The notes: generated from the sequence alone by a model not told the origin. Positions 9,916-18,890 are shown, counted from the stretch's first letter. The stretch: 64,000 nucleotides of DNA from UBA4416 sp040387555 (GCA_040387555.1 JAZKDO010000009.1:26326-90325); one strand, 5' to 3'. Program-made: numbers and translations.

Positions 9916-9966
9916 ACTTTAGTATATTTTTTGAGTCTTACTATCAATAACTCTAAAAAACTAGTC

Positions 9967-10443
9967 ATGTACACAATTAAAAAAATCCTTTTAATAACTA
10001 TCATTTTATTTGGAACAACAGTTAATGCTTTAGCCCAAAAGGGCAGGGGACACGGGAATGGGAATCACAACGGCAATCACCGTGGTACAAAAGTAGTTGT
10101 TAAACAACGAAACCCTCATCATAACCATGTAAGGGTTAGAAGTCCTTACCGGCCGGCAAAAGTTATTGTTTACCACCCACATTGGAGACCAAATTACGGA
10201 TATAACCGTCGGTGGGTATATTTTCCGCGTTATAATTTTTATTGGGATAATTGGAGACAAGGTTATTATTTTATGAGTGGACCGACCTGGGTTTTTAATG
10301 CAACACCACCGCCAGTGGTTGTTAATGTTAATCTTGATAAGGAAACTAATTATGAGTTGAAAGAAACTGAAGACGATATGGATGATGTTTACAGAACCAA
10401 TAGCGAACATCAGAAGGAATTTAAGGCAGACAATGATAAATAG
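9967..10443 (+). CDS. Small exported His/Asn/Arg/Tyr-rich protein of unknown function
   Basis: 158 residues from the ATG at 9967, which begins a signal peptide (MYTIKKILLITIILFGTTVNALAQ). An in-frame TTG at 9931 would only add a polar extension. The mature protein starts with a Gly/His/Asn stretch (GRGHGNGNHNGNHRG), then a basic His-containing region, then an aromatic segment with many Tyr and Trp (residues about 75-115). It ends in an acidic Glu/Asp/Lys tail. No catalytic motif is recognised. The composition would allow metal or polyanion binding, but that is a guess from composition alone. Confidence 0.7.
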   Translation: MYTIKKILLITIILFGTTVNALAQKGRGHGNGNHNGNHRGTKVVVKQRNPHHNHVRVRSPYRPAKVIVYHPHWRPNYGYNRRWVYFPRYNFYWDNWRQGYYFMSGPTWVFNATPPPVVVNVNLDKETNYELKETEDDMDDVYRTNSEHQKEFKADNDK

Positions 10444-10488
10444 TTAAATTTGAGTTGATTAGCATTAAATATTGAGTAAAAAATAATT

Positions 10489-10518
10489 TTGATGGTAACG
10501 GGGAATACTCTATATTTG
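10489..10518 (+). promoter_or_regulatory. Bacteroidota-type promoter for rplS
   Basis: TTG at 10489-10491, a 19-base spacer, and TATATTTG at 10511-10518. This is a full match to the -33/-7 promoter of the phylum's primary sigma factor. Transcription should start near 10523, leaving a leader of about 70 bases that contains the short inverted repeat TGCA-cgg-TGCA. Confidence 0.8.
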
Positions 10519-10591
10519 CACTCCACTTTTTAGCCTCTGGTTGCACGGTGCAGCGAATGCCAAAAATGATAAATACTTTAAATAAGAAACA

Positions 10592-10960
10592 ATGAGTTTA
10601 TTATTAGATTACGTAAAAAAGCAATTAGCAACAGAAGTTGCACATCCAAAATTTAAAGCAGGTGATACAATTACTGTACACTACAAAATTAAAGAGGGTG
10701 AAAAAGAGCGTATTCAGCAGTTTTCAGGTGTTGTTATTCAACGCAAAAACGAGCCGGCAACTTCATCTTTTACAGTTCGTAAAATTTCCAATGGTGTAGG
10801 AGTAGAGCGTATTTTCCCGGTATCGTCTCCATTCATTGATAAAATAGAATTAAATAAAATAGGTATTGTTCGCAGAGCGAAAATCTACTATATCCGTACT
10901 CGTACAGGTAAAGCAGCCCGTATCCGTGAGAAAATCCAAAAGAAAACAGATAAAGCTTAG
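10592..10960 (+). CDS. rplS: 50S ribosomal protein L19
   Basis: 122 residues matching bacterial L19 throughout: 'FKAGDTITVHYKIKEGEKERIQQFSGVVIQRK', then 'SFTVRKISNGVGVERIFPVSSPFIDKIE' and the basic 'RRAKIYYIRTRTGKAARI' end. L19 sits at the 30S-50S interface. The gene stands alone between its own promoter and a bidirectional terminator shared with murB. The roughly 70-base leader may hold autoregulatory structure, as many ribosomal protein genes do; this is inference. Confidence 0.97.
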   Translation: MSLLLDYVKKQLATEVAHPKFKAGDTITVHYKIKEGEKERIQQFSGVVIQRKNEPATSSFTVRKISNGVGVERIFPVSSPFIDKIELNKIGIVRRAKIYYIRTRTGKAARIREKIQKKTDKA

Positions 10961-10977
10961 TATTTATCCAAATAACA

Positions 10978-11009
10978 AAAAACCTCTCAGATTTCTGGGA
11001 GGTTTTTTA
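10978..11009. terminator. Bidirectional terminator between rplS and murB
   Basis: AACCTCTCAG and CTGGGAGGTT pair around an ATTT loop (one G-T pair), with A/T runs on both sides. It can therefore stop rplS on the plus strand and murB on the minus strand. Confidence 0.88.
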
Positions 11010-11010
11010 T

Positions 11011-12027
11011 TTATACAATATTCACTTCCCGTTCAAGCTCAACTCCAAATTTATCTTTTACTGTTTGTAAAACATGCGTGGAGAGATCATAGATCTCATT
11101 ACCTGATGCTTGCCCATAATTGACTAATACGAGTGCTTGTAATTTATGAACTCCGGCATCACCTTTTCGATAGCCTTTCAACCCGCATTGTTCAATGAGC
11201 CAACCCGCTGCTAATTTATAATTAGAATTTTCTAATGGATAGGCTACCAAATTTGGAAAGTTTAATTTTAGATTTTCATAAACCTCTTTCGATACTTCAG
11301 GATTTTTAAAGAAACTTCCTGCATTTCCAATTTCTTTTGGATTTGGTAATTTACTGCTTCGGATATTAATTACCGCTTGTGAAATGGCTTTTATACTCAG
11401 CTCAGATATGTTCATCGCATCCAACTCCTGTTTAATTGCGCCATACTCTACATGAAAAACAGGATTTTTTGATAATTTAAAAGTAACCGAGGTAATAAGG
11501 AATTGATTTTTGAATTTGTGTTTAAATACACTTTCGCGGTATCCAAATTCGCAATCTGTTTGTGAAAATGTTTTCAACTCACCACTTACTGCATGAATTG
11601 CCTCTAATTCATAAAAAGTATCTTTTATTTCAACGCCATAAGCCCCAATATTCTGCATCGGACTGGCACCGGTGCAACCAGGTATAAGGGCAAGATTTTC
11701 CACTCCGCCATAATTTTTGTTGATGCACCACATTACAAATTCATGCCATACTTCACCGGCGGCACATTTCACAAACACAAAGTCATCGGTTTCTTTTGTT
11801 ACTTCTATTCCTTTAATGTCGTTCTTAATTACGAGTGCATCTACGTTTTTCGTCAATAACATATTGCTTCCTCCACCTAAAATCAAATGCTTATTATCTT
11901 TGTAAGAGGCATTTTGTAGTAGTTCCTGAATATTTTTCAGAGATTGTACGGATGTAAAATATTTGGCATACGCTTCAATGCCAAATGTATTATAGGATTT
12001 TAACGAAAAATTAGAGGAAATAATCAT
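11011..12027 (-). CDS. murB: UDP-N-acetylenolpyruvoylglucosamine reductase
   Basis: 338 residues, the length of type I (E. coli-like) MurB. The enzyme uses FAD and NADPH to reduce UDP-GlcNAc-enolpyruvate to UDP-MurNAc in peptidoglycan synthesis. Visible features are the FAD-binding 'LGGGSNMLL' (residues 50-58), 'IPGCTGASPMQNIGAYG' (115-131) and the catalytic-site Arg164 in 'YRESVFK'. The proton-donating Ser is Ser238 in 'GNAGSFFKNP', and a Glu lies near the C-terminus in 'EREV'. The YRxSxFK loop is the mark of type I enzymes. The start at 12027 gives the normal N-terminus ('NFSLKSYNTFGI'). Confidence 0.96.
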   Translation of the reverse strand: MIISSNFSLKSYNTFGIEAYAKYFTSVQSLKNIQELLQNASYKDNKHLILGGGSNMLLTKNVDALVIKNDIKGIEVTKETDDFVFVKCAAGEVWHEFVMWCINKNYGGVENLALIPGCTGASPMQNIGAYGVEIKDTFYELEAIHAVSGELKTFSQTDCEFGYRESVFKHKFKNQFLITSVTFKLSKNPVFHVEYGAIKQELDAMNISELSIKAISQAVINIRSSKLPNPKEIGNAGSFFKNPEVSKEVYENLKLNFPNLVAYPLENSNYKLAAGWLIEQCGLKGYRKGDAGVHKLQALVLVNYGQASGNEIYDLSTHVLQTVKDKFGVELEREVNIV

Positions 12028-12040
12028 AAGCTTAAAATTA

Positions 12041-12064
12041 AAAAAAGCCTCACTAGGAGGCTTT
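12041..12064 (-). terminator. Terminator after the bacilliredoxin gene
   Basis: AAAGCCTC (12044-12051) pairs with GAGGCTTT (12057-12064) around a 5-base loop. Read on the minus strand the stem is followed by a T run, so it serves the gene at 12108-12518. Confidence 0.75.
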
Positions 12065-12107
12065 ATTATTTTAAGTACTTTTTAAAAGTGTATTGTTTGC
12101 AATTCGG

Positions 12108-12518
12108 TTAACAAAACTCGTCGTAAACCATTTTTAAATGTTCTGAAATCATTGCAGCTGTTCTTCCTTCAATATTATGACGTTCAACAAAATGAACTAA
12201 CTCACCATTTTTAAATAAGGCAATTGCCGGTGAAGATGGAGGATATGGAGCAAAATGCTGGCGAGCCTGGTTAACAGCATCTCCATCAAATCCTGCAAAC
12301 ACAGTGGTTAATTTAGAAGGTTTTTTACCGTTTTCTAAACTTAATTTTACTCCCGGACGGCAAGCTCCTGCTGCGCAACCGCATACTGAATTTACAACCA
12401 TTAAAACGGTTCCTTCATTTTTTAAAGCGGTTTCAACGCTATCCGGAGTTCTTAAATCTTCAAAACCTACAGCAGTCAATTCTGCTTTCATTGGGGTAAC
12501 TAATGCTTCTGGGTACAT
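12108..12518 (-). CDS. BrxA/BrxB-family bacilliredoxin
   Basis: 136 residues of the YphP/YqiW (BrxA/BrxB) family. In Firmicutes these proteins remove bacillithiol from mixed disulfides. The motif 'NSVCGCAAGACRPG' carries the family's CGC active site. Downstream 'PPSSPAIALFKNGELVHFVERHNIEGR' gives the thioredoxin-like cis-Pro region and end. Whether this bacterium makes bacillithiol cannot be seen here; no bsh genes are in the window. A TATCTTTG promoter-like -7 element lies on the minus strand at 12562-12555, about 37 bases before the start. Confidence 0.93.
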   Translation of the reverse strand: MYPEALVTPMKAELTAVGFEDLRTPDSVETALKNEGTVLMVVNSVCGCAAGACRPGVKLSLENGKKPSKLTTVFAGFDGDAVNQARQHFAPYPPSSPAIALFKNGELVHFVERHNIEGRTAAMISEHLKMVYDEFC

Positions 12519-12632
12519 ATCTTTTTTATTTTAGTTGATTAAATTAATAGCATACAAAGATAGGGATCATTTGTTAAAATCATGTATTAAAATAACTTAA
12601 ATAAAAAGAGATAAAGAAATCTTGAAGATCTA

Positions 12633-13097
12633 TTATTTGTGAGTGAATTTATGATAAGATTCACTGGCCATTAGCGATTTAACTTTCTTATTAACCTCTA
12701 AAATAGCAACTGGATAATCATACAAATCTTTTTTTAAAGTAGTAGTATTTGGTGTTAACTCGATCTGTAATTCAAATGGGTCTTCGGTTAATTCCATCAA
12801 ACCAGAAGGTATTTTAGTATTAACAATCACTAATTTATCAGGATAATTAGCTTTTTTAAATACAACCGAATAAAGTGTATTGCTTTCCAATGAGAGCTTA
12901 ATTGCCTTGGCTTTCTTATTATAAATAGAGTCTTTTAAATGTCCATCAGAATAAATAACAATAGAATATTTATCAGTAGCTTTATCTTCAATGAGAGCGG
13001 AAGCATTGATTTCAACTACGTTAACCTGTGATTTGAGGCAAAAAGAGCAGACTAAAAGAACACTGAAGGGAAGTAATTTTTGAAAAAATGGTTTCAT
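12633..13097 (-). CDS. Exported protein of unknown function
   Basis: 154 residues. A basic start and hydrophobic stretch (MKPFFQKLLPFSVLLVCSFC) form a signal peptide, probably cleaved near SQV. The remainder looks like a beta-rich domain: 'YSIVIYSDGHLKDSIYNKK', 'LYSVVFKKANYPDKLVIVNTKIP', 'ELTEDPFELQIELTPN'. This suggests a CNA-B or carboxypeptidase-regulatory-like beta sandwich. I do not recognise the family. It is monocistronic as far as can be seen, lying between the bacilliredoxin gene and a large outer-membrane protein gene on the same strand. Confidence 0.7.
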   Translation of the reverse strand: MKPFFQKLLPFSVLLVCSFCLKSQVNVVEINASALIEDKATDKYSIVIYSDGHLKDSIYNKKAKAIKLSLESNTLYSVVFKKANYPDKLVIVNTKIPSGLMELTEDPFELQIELTPNTTTLKKDLYDYPVAILEVNKKVKSLMASESYHKFTHK

Positions 13098-13206
13098 AAA
13101 ACTTAATCGACTTAATTTAATTTTGAATAATAAGTAATGTCAACCCTCATTTATACGGTAAGTGTTCCTAAAAGTTTCAAAAATTCTACAAAATATATAT
13201 TTGTGA

Positions 13207-15348
13207 TTAAAATTTGAGTCTCGCCTGAAGTTTCAATTCTGTTTTATGTTCAGAATCAATCTGGTTCAAACTACCTTCCGATTGCACGGCTTGATTATCA
13301 TAAATGGTAGATGCCACACGTACCCAAATTTCAAAATTACGTGTTACATCCCAGTTAACGATAAAATACGCGCGTTGCCCTTTATTATATAATGCTGGGA
13401 CTGAGTAGGAGTAGAGGACATCATTCTCATAAATGTAAACCCTGCTATTGAAACTCTTCGTATCAAAAACAGCATAACGAAGTGTAAAGGTAAAAGGAAA
13501 TTTCATTTTCTTGTAAATGAGGTCCTGCGCAAAAGCTACACCGTCTTCATCAGGTGCAGCAGTCTGATCAATGTGCGTGTATTCTATCCTTGATTTGAAT
13601 TTGACATCAGGTGTAATTTGAGCTGATAAATTATAACGGTAATTGTATTGTACGTATGGCTCCAGGTAATCATAAAAATTTTCTTCGGTGCTATTCACAA
13701 ATTTTGTACGATGCCTGAAACGGAAATACATGTCGATTTTTTTTGTGGGCGTGTAATTTAATTGTGTAAAAACATCTCTGCCTGTTGAAGGGGCGCTGGC
13801 AGTTGATTTTAACCAGGAGAATTTGTATTGGTCCATATAAACGGAAAGCGTTAAGCTCTTAAAAATTTTAGCTTCCATTCCCAGGTAGATGCTCTTTTCG
13901 TTTTGAGGCAAGGTATTTTCCGACACAGCACTACCAAATAAGTTCTGAAAATTCTTGTCGAAATTACGGTAATGTGCTGCAAAGGTTAATTTTGGATCAA
14001 GGGCAACGATCAATCCCTGGCAAAAGGCTTTTCCCCCACTTGAGCTTATTGAATATTCCCCAAATAAATTAGCATTCCTAAACACATAATTATAATCGAC
14101 ACCACCTACAAAATTGCTTTTACCCTGGTAATCAAATTTATTATATAAGCTTGGTGATTTAATTAATTCAGCACTCAGGTTCATATTTTGTCCTGTAACA
14201 CCAATGTGTAGGTTACGTTTGTTATAGGCTATGTTTCCACCCAATATAGTCTGATTGATAATGCCTTTATCCTGCATCAAAGAATTTGTATTGTGCATTC
14301 CACTTATTTCTAAGCTGCTAATACCAACCACATCAATTTCTCCGCTCTCTAAAGTATCAACAACGGTTGCATTCGCATCAATCTTTTTATAAGATGCTAA
14401 ACCTGTAACTTCAAAATTCTTAATACGGAATGTTCCTGCGGCCCCTCTAAAAAAACGATTTTCATCAAAACTTCGGTACGGCTTAATTCCGGTACCACTC
14501 CGTTTGATACTCATAACCGATGCCGATTTGCCGAAACCAAATCCCTGCCATAAAGTTAAGCCTTGCCCAAAAGTTGCCTGGTAATCTCCTACAACTAATG
14601 TTTTAATAAATTTAATATTTCGTATGGCAATATGTCCGCTATAAAAATCAAAGCCTTTGGTTTGTCTGTATTCCGCCCGTTTATTATTAGTTCCGTCATT
14701 TAAAGGCACGCTATCTACTTTTGAACCCCCAATGTTAAATTCTTCACCAGCGTCTTTTTCACCAGCTAAAACAAATGATACGTTATTATTATACTGAAAA
14801 GAATATCTGGCAAAAATTCTATTGGCACTACCTAAATAATAAGAATTTGGCTTTTTGTTTTTTGCACTATCCGATACGTGGTAGCCAGCTTGTGGTTCAA
14901 GGATTCTTTGAAAGCGCGTAACAAATTCATGCTTGCCATCTTTGAACATTTCTTTGGTACTAAAAAAAGCCGAATTAAAATTATCGCTTACATAAACAAA
15001 CGGCGTGATCTTTTTAATTGTATTCAAATCAAAGCCATTAACGCTTTGTAGTTCATAAATACTAATTAAGTAGCCGTTCTTTTCGCGGTGTTTTAGCAAG
15101 TTATTAATCTGAATATCAGTAAGTATGAGCAGGTCAGCTAATTCTTCTCTTCTGGCTTTATTGAGATTTAAAGGATGGTTCTTATAATATGTCCATGCTT
15201 CAGTTAAGTTAGTTAAATCTCCATCTTCTGATTGAAGTTGCTCTGATAATAATTCAATATTTTGGTTAATGAGTTCATCTACCTGTTCACTACCCTTATT
15301 GTTTAACGTATCATTTTGAGCATAAGAAACTAATGTTCCCAGGCACAT
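13207..15348 (-). CDS. Helix-hairpin-helix (ComEA-like) N-domain with outer-membrane barrel-like C-region
   Basis: 713 residues from the ATG at 15348. Residues about 50-125 hold two ComEA/GspK-like helix-hairpin-helix units ('LNLNKARREELADLLILTDIQINNLLKHREKNG', 'LQSVNGFDLNTIKKI'). The remaining 580 residues alternate polar and aromatic residues in beta strands and end in an aliphatic/aromatic 'LQARLKF', as in outer membrane barrels. The start is odd. The ATG gives only MCLGTLVSYAQ, a signal peptide lacking its basic part. The frame is open for 13 more codons back to the TAG of the preceding gene, and these encode the missing part (IIKTIHYIFSFLF). Initiation at ATT 15387, directly after that stop, is therefore possible. 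Role unknown; paired with a PorV-like gene. Confidence 0.75.
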   Translation of the reverse strand: MCLGTLVSYAQNDTLNNKGSEQVDELINQNIELLSEQLQSEDGDLTNLTEAWTYYKNHPLNLNKARREELADLLILTDIQINNLLKHREKNGYLISIYELQSVNGFDLNTIKKITPFVYVSDNFNSAFFSTKEMFKDGKHEFVTRFQRILEPQAGYHVSDSAKNKKPNSYYLGSANRIFARYSFQYNNNVSFVLAGEKDAGEEFNIGGSKVDSVPLNDGTNNKRAEYRQTKGFDFYSGHIAIRNIKFIKTLVVGDYQATFGQGLTLWQGFGFGKSASVMSIKRSGTGIKPYRSFDENRFFRGAAGTFRIKNFEVTGLASYKKIDANATVVDTLESGEIDVVGISSLEISGMHNTNSLMQDKGIINQTILGGNIAYNKRNLHIGVTGQNMNLSAELIKSPSLYNKFDYQGKSNFVGGVDYNYVFRNANLFGEYSISSSGGKAFCQGLIVALDPKLTFAAHYRNFDKNFQNLFGSAVSENTLPQNEKSIYLGMEAKIFKSLTLSVYMDQYKFSWLKSTASAPSTGRDVFTQLNYTPTKKIDMYFRFRHRTKFVNSTEENFYDYLEPYVQYNYRYNLSAQITPDVKFKSRIEYTHIDQTAAPDEDGVAFAQDLIYKKMKFPFTFTLRYAVFDTKSFNSRVYIYENDVLYSYSVPALYNKGQRAYFIVNWDVTRNFEIWVRVASTIYDNQAVQSEGSLNQIDSEHKTELKLQARLKF

Positions 15349-15387
15349 AAATAAAAAGCTAAATATGTAATGAATGGTTTTGATAAT

Positions 15388-16245
15388 CTATAATTTCTCT
15401 GTTTCTTCGATCATATCGGTTTTTTTGGACTTGTCTTTCCCAAAAGAATACCTCAATCCAATTTGTGGCGATATTCCCAAAACACTATGATAAGAAGAAC
15501 TCAGATCAATTTTTAATCCTTTATAATCCATTCCAATACCGAAGGACGCTTGAGCGGGATAGGAAGAGCCTCCAACACGTATATAAATTAACGAAGAAGG
15601 TTTGTACTCGATGCCACCTTTGAGGTTGATTTTTTGCGCGGATGTTTTTTCAGCTTCAGCTACAAAAAAAACTTTTGGTGAAAAGATATACTGCCCTCCT
15701 AATTTAAAAATGGTTGGGATTCTTTCGTTGTTATAATCTGTGATTTTTGCTCTGAAAGGATTATAAACATGGGTTGAAATTATCACTTGAGGAAGCAGCT
15801 TCGCAGTGAGTCCAAACGAACCTGTAACTGCGTGAGCTTTTCCATAGATGTCGGCTATTTTAGTGGATAGAAAATCAAAACCAATACCTGCAGATATGTT
15901 TTCATTCAGTTTCATTCCATAACTTAGAGTGGTTTGAGACTCGCGATATAATTCATAACCCAAGGTAGAGTAACAAAGACCGAAGGTTCCTTTTTTTACC
16001 GGAACAGCTGCTGCAAAACCAGTTTGATTCAATTCTTTTACAAAAAAACGATTTTCATAAAAAGCACCCGCCTCGCCTTTTCTTACAAATCCTAAACTGC
16101 CCTGATTGTTTCTCACACTCCATACATCATAGATGGTTGACGACGCATGGCCAAGAGCTGCAGACCGAGGCCCTATTGGTCCATCCCCATTTGAAGATAC
16201 CAAGCAGGTGGGCAAAAGAATCAAAAATAATAAACAACGCTTCAT
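15388..16245 (-). CDS. PorV/PorQ-like outer membrane beta-barrel protein
   Basis: 285 residues with a signal peptide (MKRCLLFLILLPTCLVSS). The mature start 'GPIGPRSAALGHASSTIYDVWSVRNNQGSLGFV' has the layout of the PorV/PorQ/FadL-like group: 'ARxxALGxA' followed by an Asn-rich turn. Strands such as 'GTFGLCYSTLGYELYRESQTTLSYGMKLNENISAGIGFDFLS' fit a barrel. PorV and PorQ are T9SS outer-membrane partners, but this assignment is by pattern only. The protein ends in a charged tail after 'GLRYSFGK'. Its stop codon touches the possible start of the downstream HhH/barrel gene, so the pair is one operon. A TATATTTG element lies 5 bases before the ATG. Confidence 0.7.
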   Translation of the reverse strand: MKRCLLFLILLPTCLVSSNGDGPIGPRSAALGHASSTIYDVWSVRNNQGSLGFVRKGEAGAFYENRFFVKELNQTGFAAAVPVKKGTFGLCYSTLGYELYRESQTTLSYGMKLNENISAGIGFDFLSTKIADIYGKAHAVTGSFGLTAKLLPQVIISTHVYNPFRAKITDYNNERIPTIFKLGGQYIFSPKVFFVAEAEKTSAQKINLKGGIEYKPSSLIYIRVGGSSYPAQASFGIGMDYKGLKIDLSSSYHSVLGISPQIGLRYSFGKDKSKKTDMIEETEKL

Positions 16246-16250
16246 TTTAT

Positions 16251-16258
16251 CAAATATA
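16251..16258 (-). promoter_or_regulatory. -7 element abutting the start of the PorV-like gene
   Basis: On the minus strand this reads TATATTTG. Only five bases separate it from the ATG at 16245, so a transcript from it would have almost no leader. Confidence 0.5.
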
Positions 16259-16360
16259 AATGAAATTACATTAAGTTTTTATTTTAATACGCTATTTAAC
16301 TCAAAAAATAATATACATTCTTTAGCTCCGTAAAAGAGTTTTAAGGCATTAATTAGTTTA

Positions 16361-16422
16361 TATTTTTGCAAGTATTTTGATCTATTAAAATTATGTGCAA
16401 TTAAATAAAAATTCTATATTTG
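16361..16422 (+). promoter_or_regulatory. Two -7 promoter elements before the PorE-like gene
   Basis: TATTTTTG at 16361-16368 and TATATTTG at 16415-16422 both match TAnnTTTG. The second lies 21 bases before the ATG at 16444 and overlaps an in-frame TTG (16420) that I reject as start. No clear -33 element was found for either. Confidence 0.45.
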
Positions 16423-16443
16423 AAAATATACCTTAATTTATTT

Positions 16444-18711
16444 ATGTTTAGAAAAGCTTTATTCTTTGTTTTAATTATAGGGTTTCAAATTATTCAGGCT
16501 CAAAGCAATAAAGCTTTGTATCGCGAAAAATTCACTGAGGGTAATTACCTCATGTTAGAACAAAATTATATACTAGCATTAAAATATTTTAAGGAAGCCT
16601 ATGAGATAGATTCTTCTTCGGCCAACATCAATTATAAATTGGGTTTGTGTTATTTACAATCTCCTTCTGAAAAGTACAAAGCAGTATATCATCTTGAAAA
16701 AGCTGTTCAAAATGTGACTCACAATTATTCTCCGGAAGATATTACTGAAAAAAAAGCATCCGATTTGTCTTATTATTCTTTAGGGGAAGCTTATCGGTTA
16801 AACTATAATTTTATCGCTTCGTACGTATATTTTAAAAAGTTTAAAGACCTTGTTGGAGGGAAAAATAGCGAACTAGCGGCTGACTTGGAAAAGCAATTGC
16901 AAAAGAACACAAACGCACAGGAATTTACCAAAGATACAGCCAAGGTACTAATCGTTAATCTGGGTGATAGCATCAATTCCCCTTATCCTGAATATAGTCC
17001 GGTAGTTTCTGCAGATGAATCTACTTTAATATTTACTTCAAGACGTCCCGGTAGCACGGGTGGTGAAAAAACAGATGATGGCCAGTATTTGGAAGATATT
17101 TATGTAAGTAATAAAAAAAGAGATGGTACATGGAGCGAAGCTAAAGCAATAAGTTCCACAATTAATACAATTGGCAGCGAAGCTAATATTGGTTTATCAC
17201 CGGACGGTACTCAATTGTTTGTTTATAAAGACGCCAACGGGGGCGATATATATTACAGCAAGTTCGAAGGTGAATCCTGGAGCCCTTTGTTACCATACGG
17301 CCCAAATGTTAATTCTCCCGACTGGGAAACGCACGCTTCTATTTCAGTGGATGGAAACACTCTGTATTTTGTGAGTAACAGAAAAGAAGGAGGGTACGGC
17401 GGAAGAGATATATGGCGTTGTGTAAAATTGCCTAATGGTGTATGGAGTTTGGCAACCAATTTAGGGCCAACTATTAATACCTCTGATGATGAGGATGCTC
17501 CTTTTGTGCACCCGGATGGAGTCACTATGTTCTTTAGTTCAAAGGGCCATAAAAATATGGGTGGTTTTGACGTCTTTAAAACTACCAGAAATGAAGAAGG
17601 AAAATGGAGCGAACCTGAAAATTTACGTGCCCCAATAAATACGCCTGATGATGATATTTTTTATGTTCAATCGGCTGATGGAAAAAGGGGTTATGTTTCT
17701 TCCGCAAGGCGCGGAAGCTTAGGAGAAAAAGATATTTACCGGATTGATTTTGAAAGAACCATTGCTGAACCTTTAACGCTATTGAAAGGTGTATTGACTT
17801 TTAACGGAACCAATAAACAGCCGTTCAATGCACGTATTACCGTGATGGATGAAGACGGGTTAGTTGTTCAGGATATCAGGCCAAACGAAAAAACCGGCAA
17901 GTATATTATGATCCTCGCACCTGGAGTAAAAGGAAAAACTTATAAAGTTAATTTTGAAGCGGATGGATATCAGCCAGTATCTATTTCATTAGTGATTCCA
18001 CCTAACTCTGCGTACCAGGAAATTGAAAAAGAATTTATACTTCAAATGATCAACCTGGAAACCAAAACACTGGGTACTATGGGAGTGAAAGGTGTAGTGA
18101 GAAACAAAGAAGGTCGATCAATACCCGGAGCGGAGATTTTAGTGAAAGATAATTTAACCGGAAAATTACTCGAAACTTTTTACACAACAATTGATTCAGG
18201 TTCCTATTATTTTGTAGTGAACCGTGGACAAAATTACAATATTTCCTACGAAGCTAAGGGCTACCTGTTCCATTCAGAAAACATAAATGCACCCAAAGTG
18301 GCTGAATACTCTGTGATGCAAAAAGATGTAATCCTTGATAGGGTAGAGGTCGGTTCTAAGGTGGTGTTAAACAATATTTTCTTTGATTCCAATAAGTCAA
18401 TCCTGAGAAAAGAATCAGGAGTTGAAATTGATAAGCTGGTTGCGCTCATGAATGACTATCCTGAACTGGTTATTGAAGTTTCTGGTCATACGGACAGTAA
18501 AGGTAATGATGCTGCTAATATGATCTTATCACAAACCCGCTCACAGGCTGTGGTTAATGCCCTTATTAAAAAAGGCATTAAAAAGGAGAAGCTCATCGCT
18601 AAAGGATATGGGGAAACCACTCCTATAGCTCCTAATACATTGTCTAATGGTAAACCTGATTTGAAAGGAATGCAGCTGAACCGCCGGGTGGAAATGAAAA
18701 TCGTGAAGTAA
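16444..18711 (+). CDS. PorE-like protein: TPR, PD40 propeller, CRD and OmpA domain
   Basis: 755 residues from the ATG at 16444, giving the signal peptide MFRKALFFVLIIGFQIIQAQ. Order of domains: TPR units (about 20-115); a PD40/WD40-like propeller (about 150-440) with repeated 'SPVVSADESTLIFTSRR', 'ASISVDGNTLYFVSNR', 'PFVHPDGVTMFFSSKG' strands; one or two carboxypeptidase-regulatory-like domains (about 455-620); and an OmpA domain ('IFFDSNKSILRKES', 'VSGHTDSKGNDAANMILSQTRSQAV'). The last binds peptidoglycan. This exact order is that of PorE, a T9SS component that anchors the machine to the cell wall, so a T9SS role is likely. Bacteroidota carry several such proteins, so it may be a paralog. 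Confidence 0.85.
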   Translation: MFRKALFFVLIIGFQIIQAQSNKALYREKFTEGNYLMLEQNYILALKYFKEAYEIDSSSANINYKLGLCYLQSPSEKYKAVYHLEKAVQNVTHNYSPEDITEKKASDLSYYSLGEAYRLNYNFIASYVYFKKFKDLVGGKNSELAADLEKQLQKNTNAQEFTKDTAKVLIVNLGDSINSPYPEYSPVVSADESTLIFTSRRPGSTGGEKTDDGQYLEDIYVSNKKRDGTWSEAKAISSTINTIGSEANIGLSPDGTQLFVYKDANGGDIYYSKFEGESWSPLLPYGPNVNSPDWETHASISVDGNTLYFVSNRKEGGYGGRDIWRCVKLPNGVWSLATNLGPTINTSDDEDAPFVHPDGVTMFFSSKGHKNMGGFDVFKTTRNEEGKWSEPENLRAPINTPDDDIFYVQSADGKRGYVSSARRGSLGEKDIYRIDFERTIAEPLTLLKGVLTFNGTNKQPFNARITVMDEDGLVVQDIRPNEKTGKYIMILAPGVKGKTYKVNFEADGYQPVSISLVIPPNSAYQEIEKEFILQMINLETKTLGTMGVKGVVRNKEGRSIPGAEILVKDNLTGKLLETFYTTIDSGSYYFVVNRGQNYNISYEAKGYLFHSENINAPKVAEYSVMQKDVILDRVEVGSKVVLNNIFFDSNKSILRKESGVEIDKLVALMNDYPELVIEVSGHTDSKGNDAANMILSQTRSQAVVNALIKKGIKKEKLIAKGYGETTPIAPNTLSNGKPDLKGMQLNRRVEMKIVK

Positions 18712-18890
18712 TATTTGTTCTTATATTATCATGCATTTCGACTGAAATTGTAGACAAAGAATTGATATCCTGAGAAAACAAAATTCTTAACGGATATGTT
18801 AGGTTGGATTTGAGAAAACATGTACCTGAAATTTTGCTGAATTATTTTTTTGCCATTGATGTTGTTTCTTAACATTGGCATGAATGAACG

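Noticed and set aside
10030..10410. 126-codon open frame on the minus strand
   Set aside because: It lies wholly antisense to the small His-rich exported protein; the composition is a mirror of that gene's codon bias and no start context or family is seen.
10866..11123. Open frame overlapping the end of rplS and running into murB
   Set aside because: It crosses the bidirectional terminator and overlaps two certain genes on different strands.
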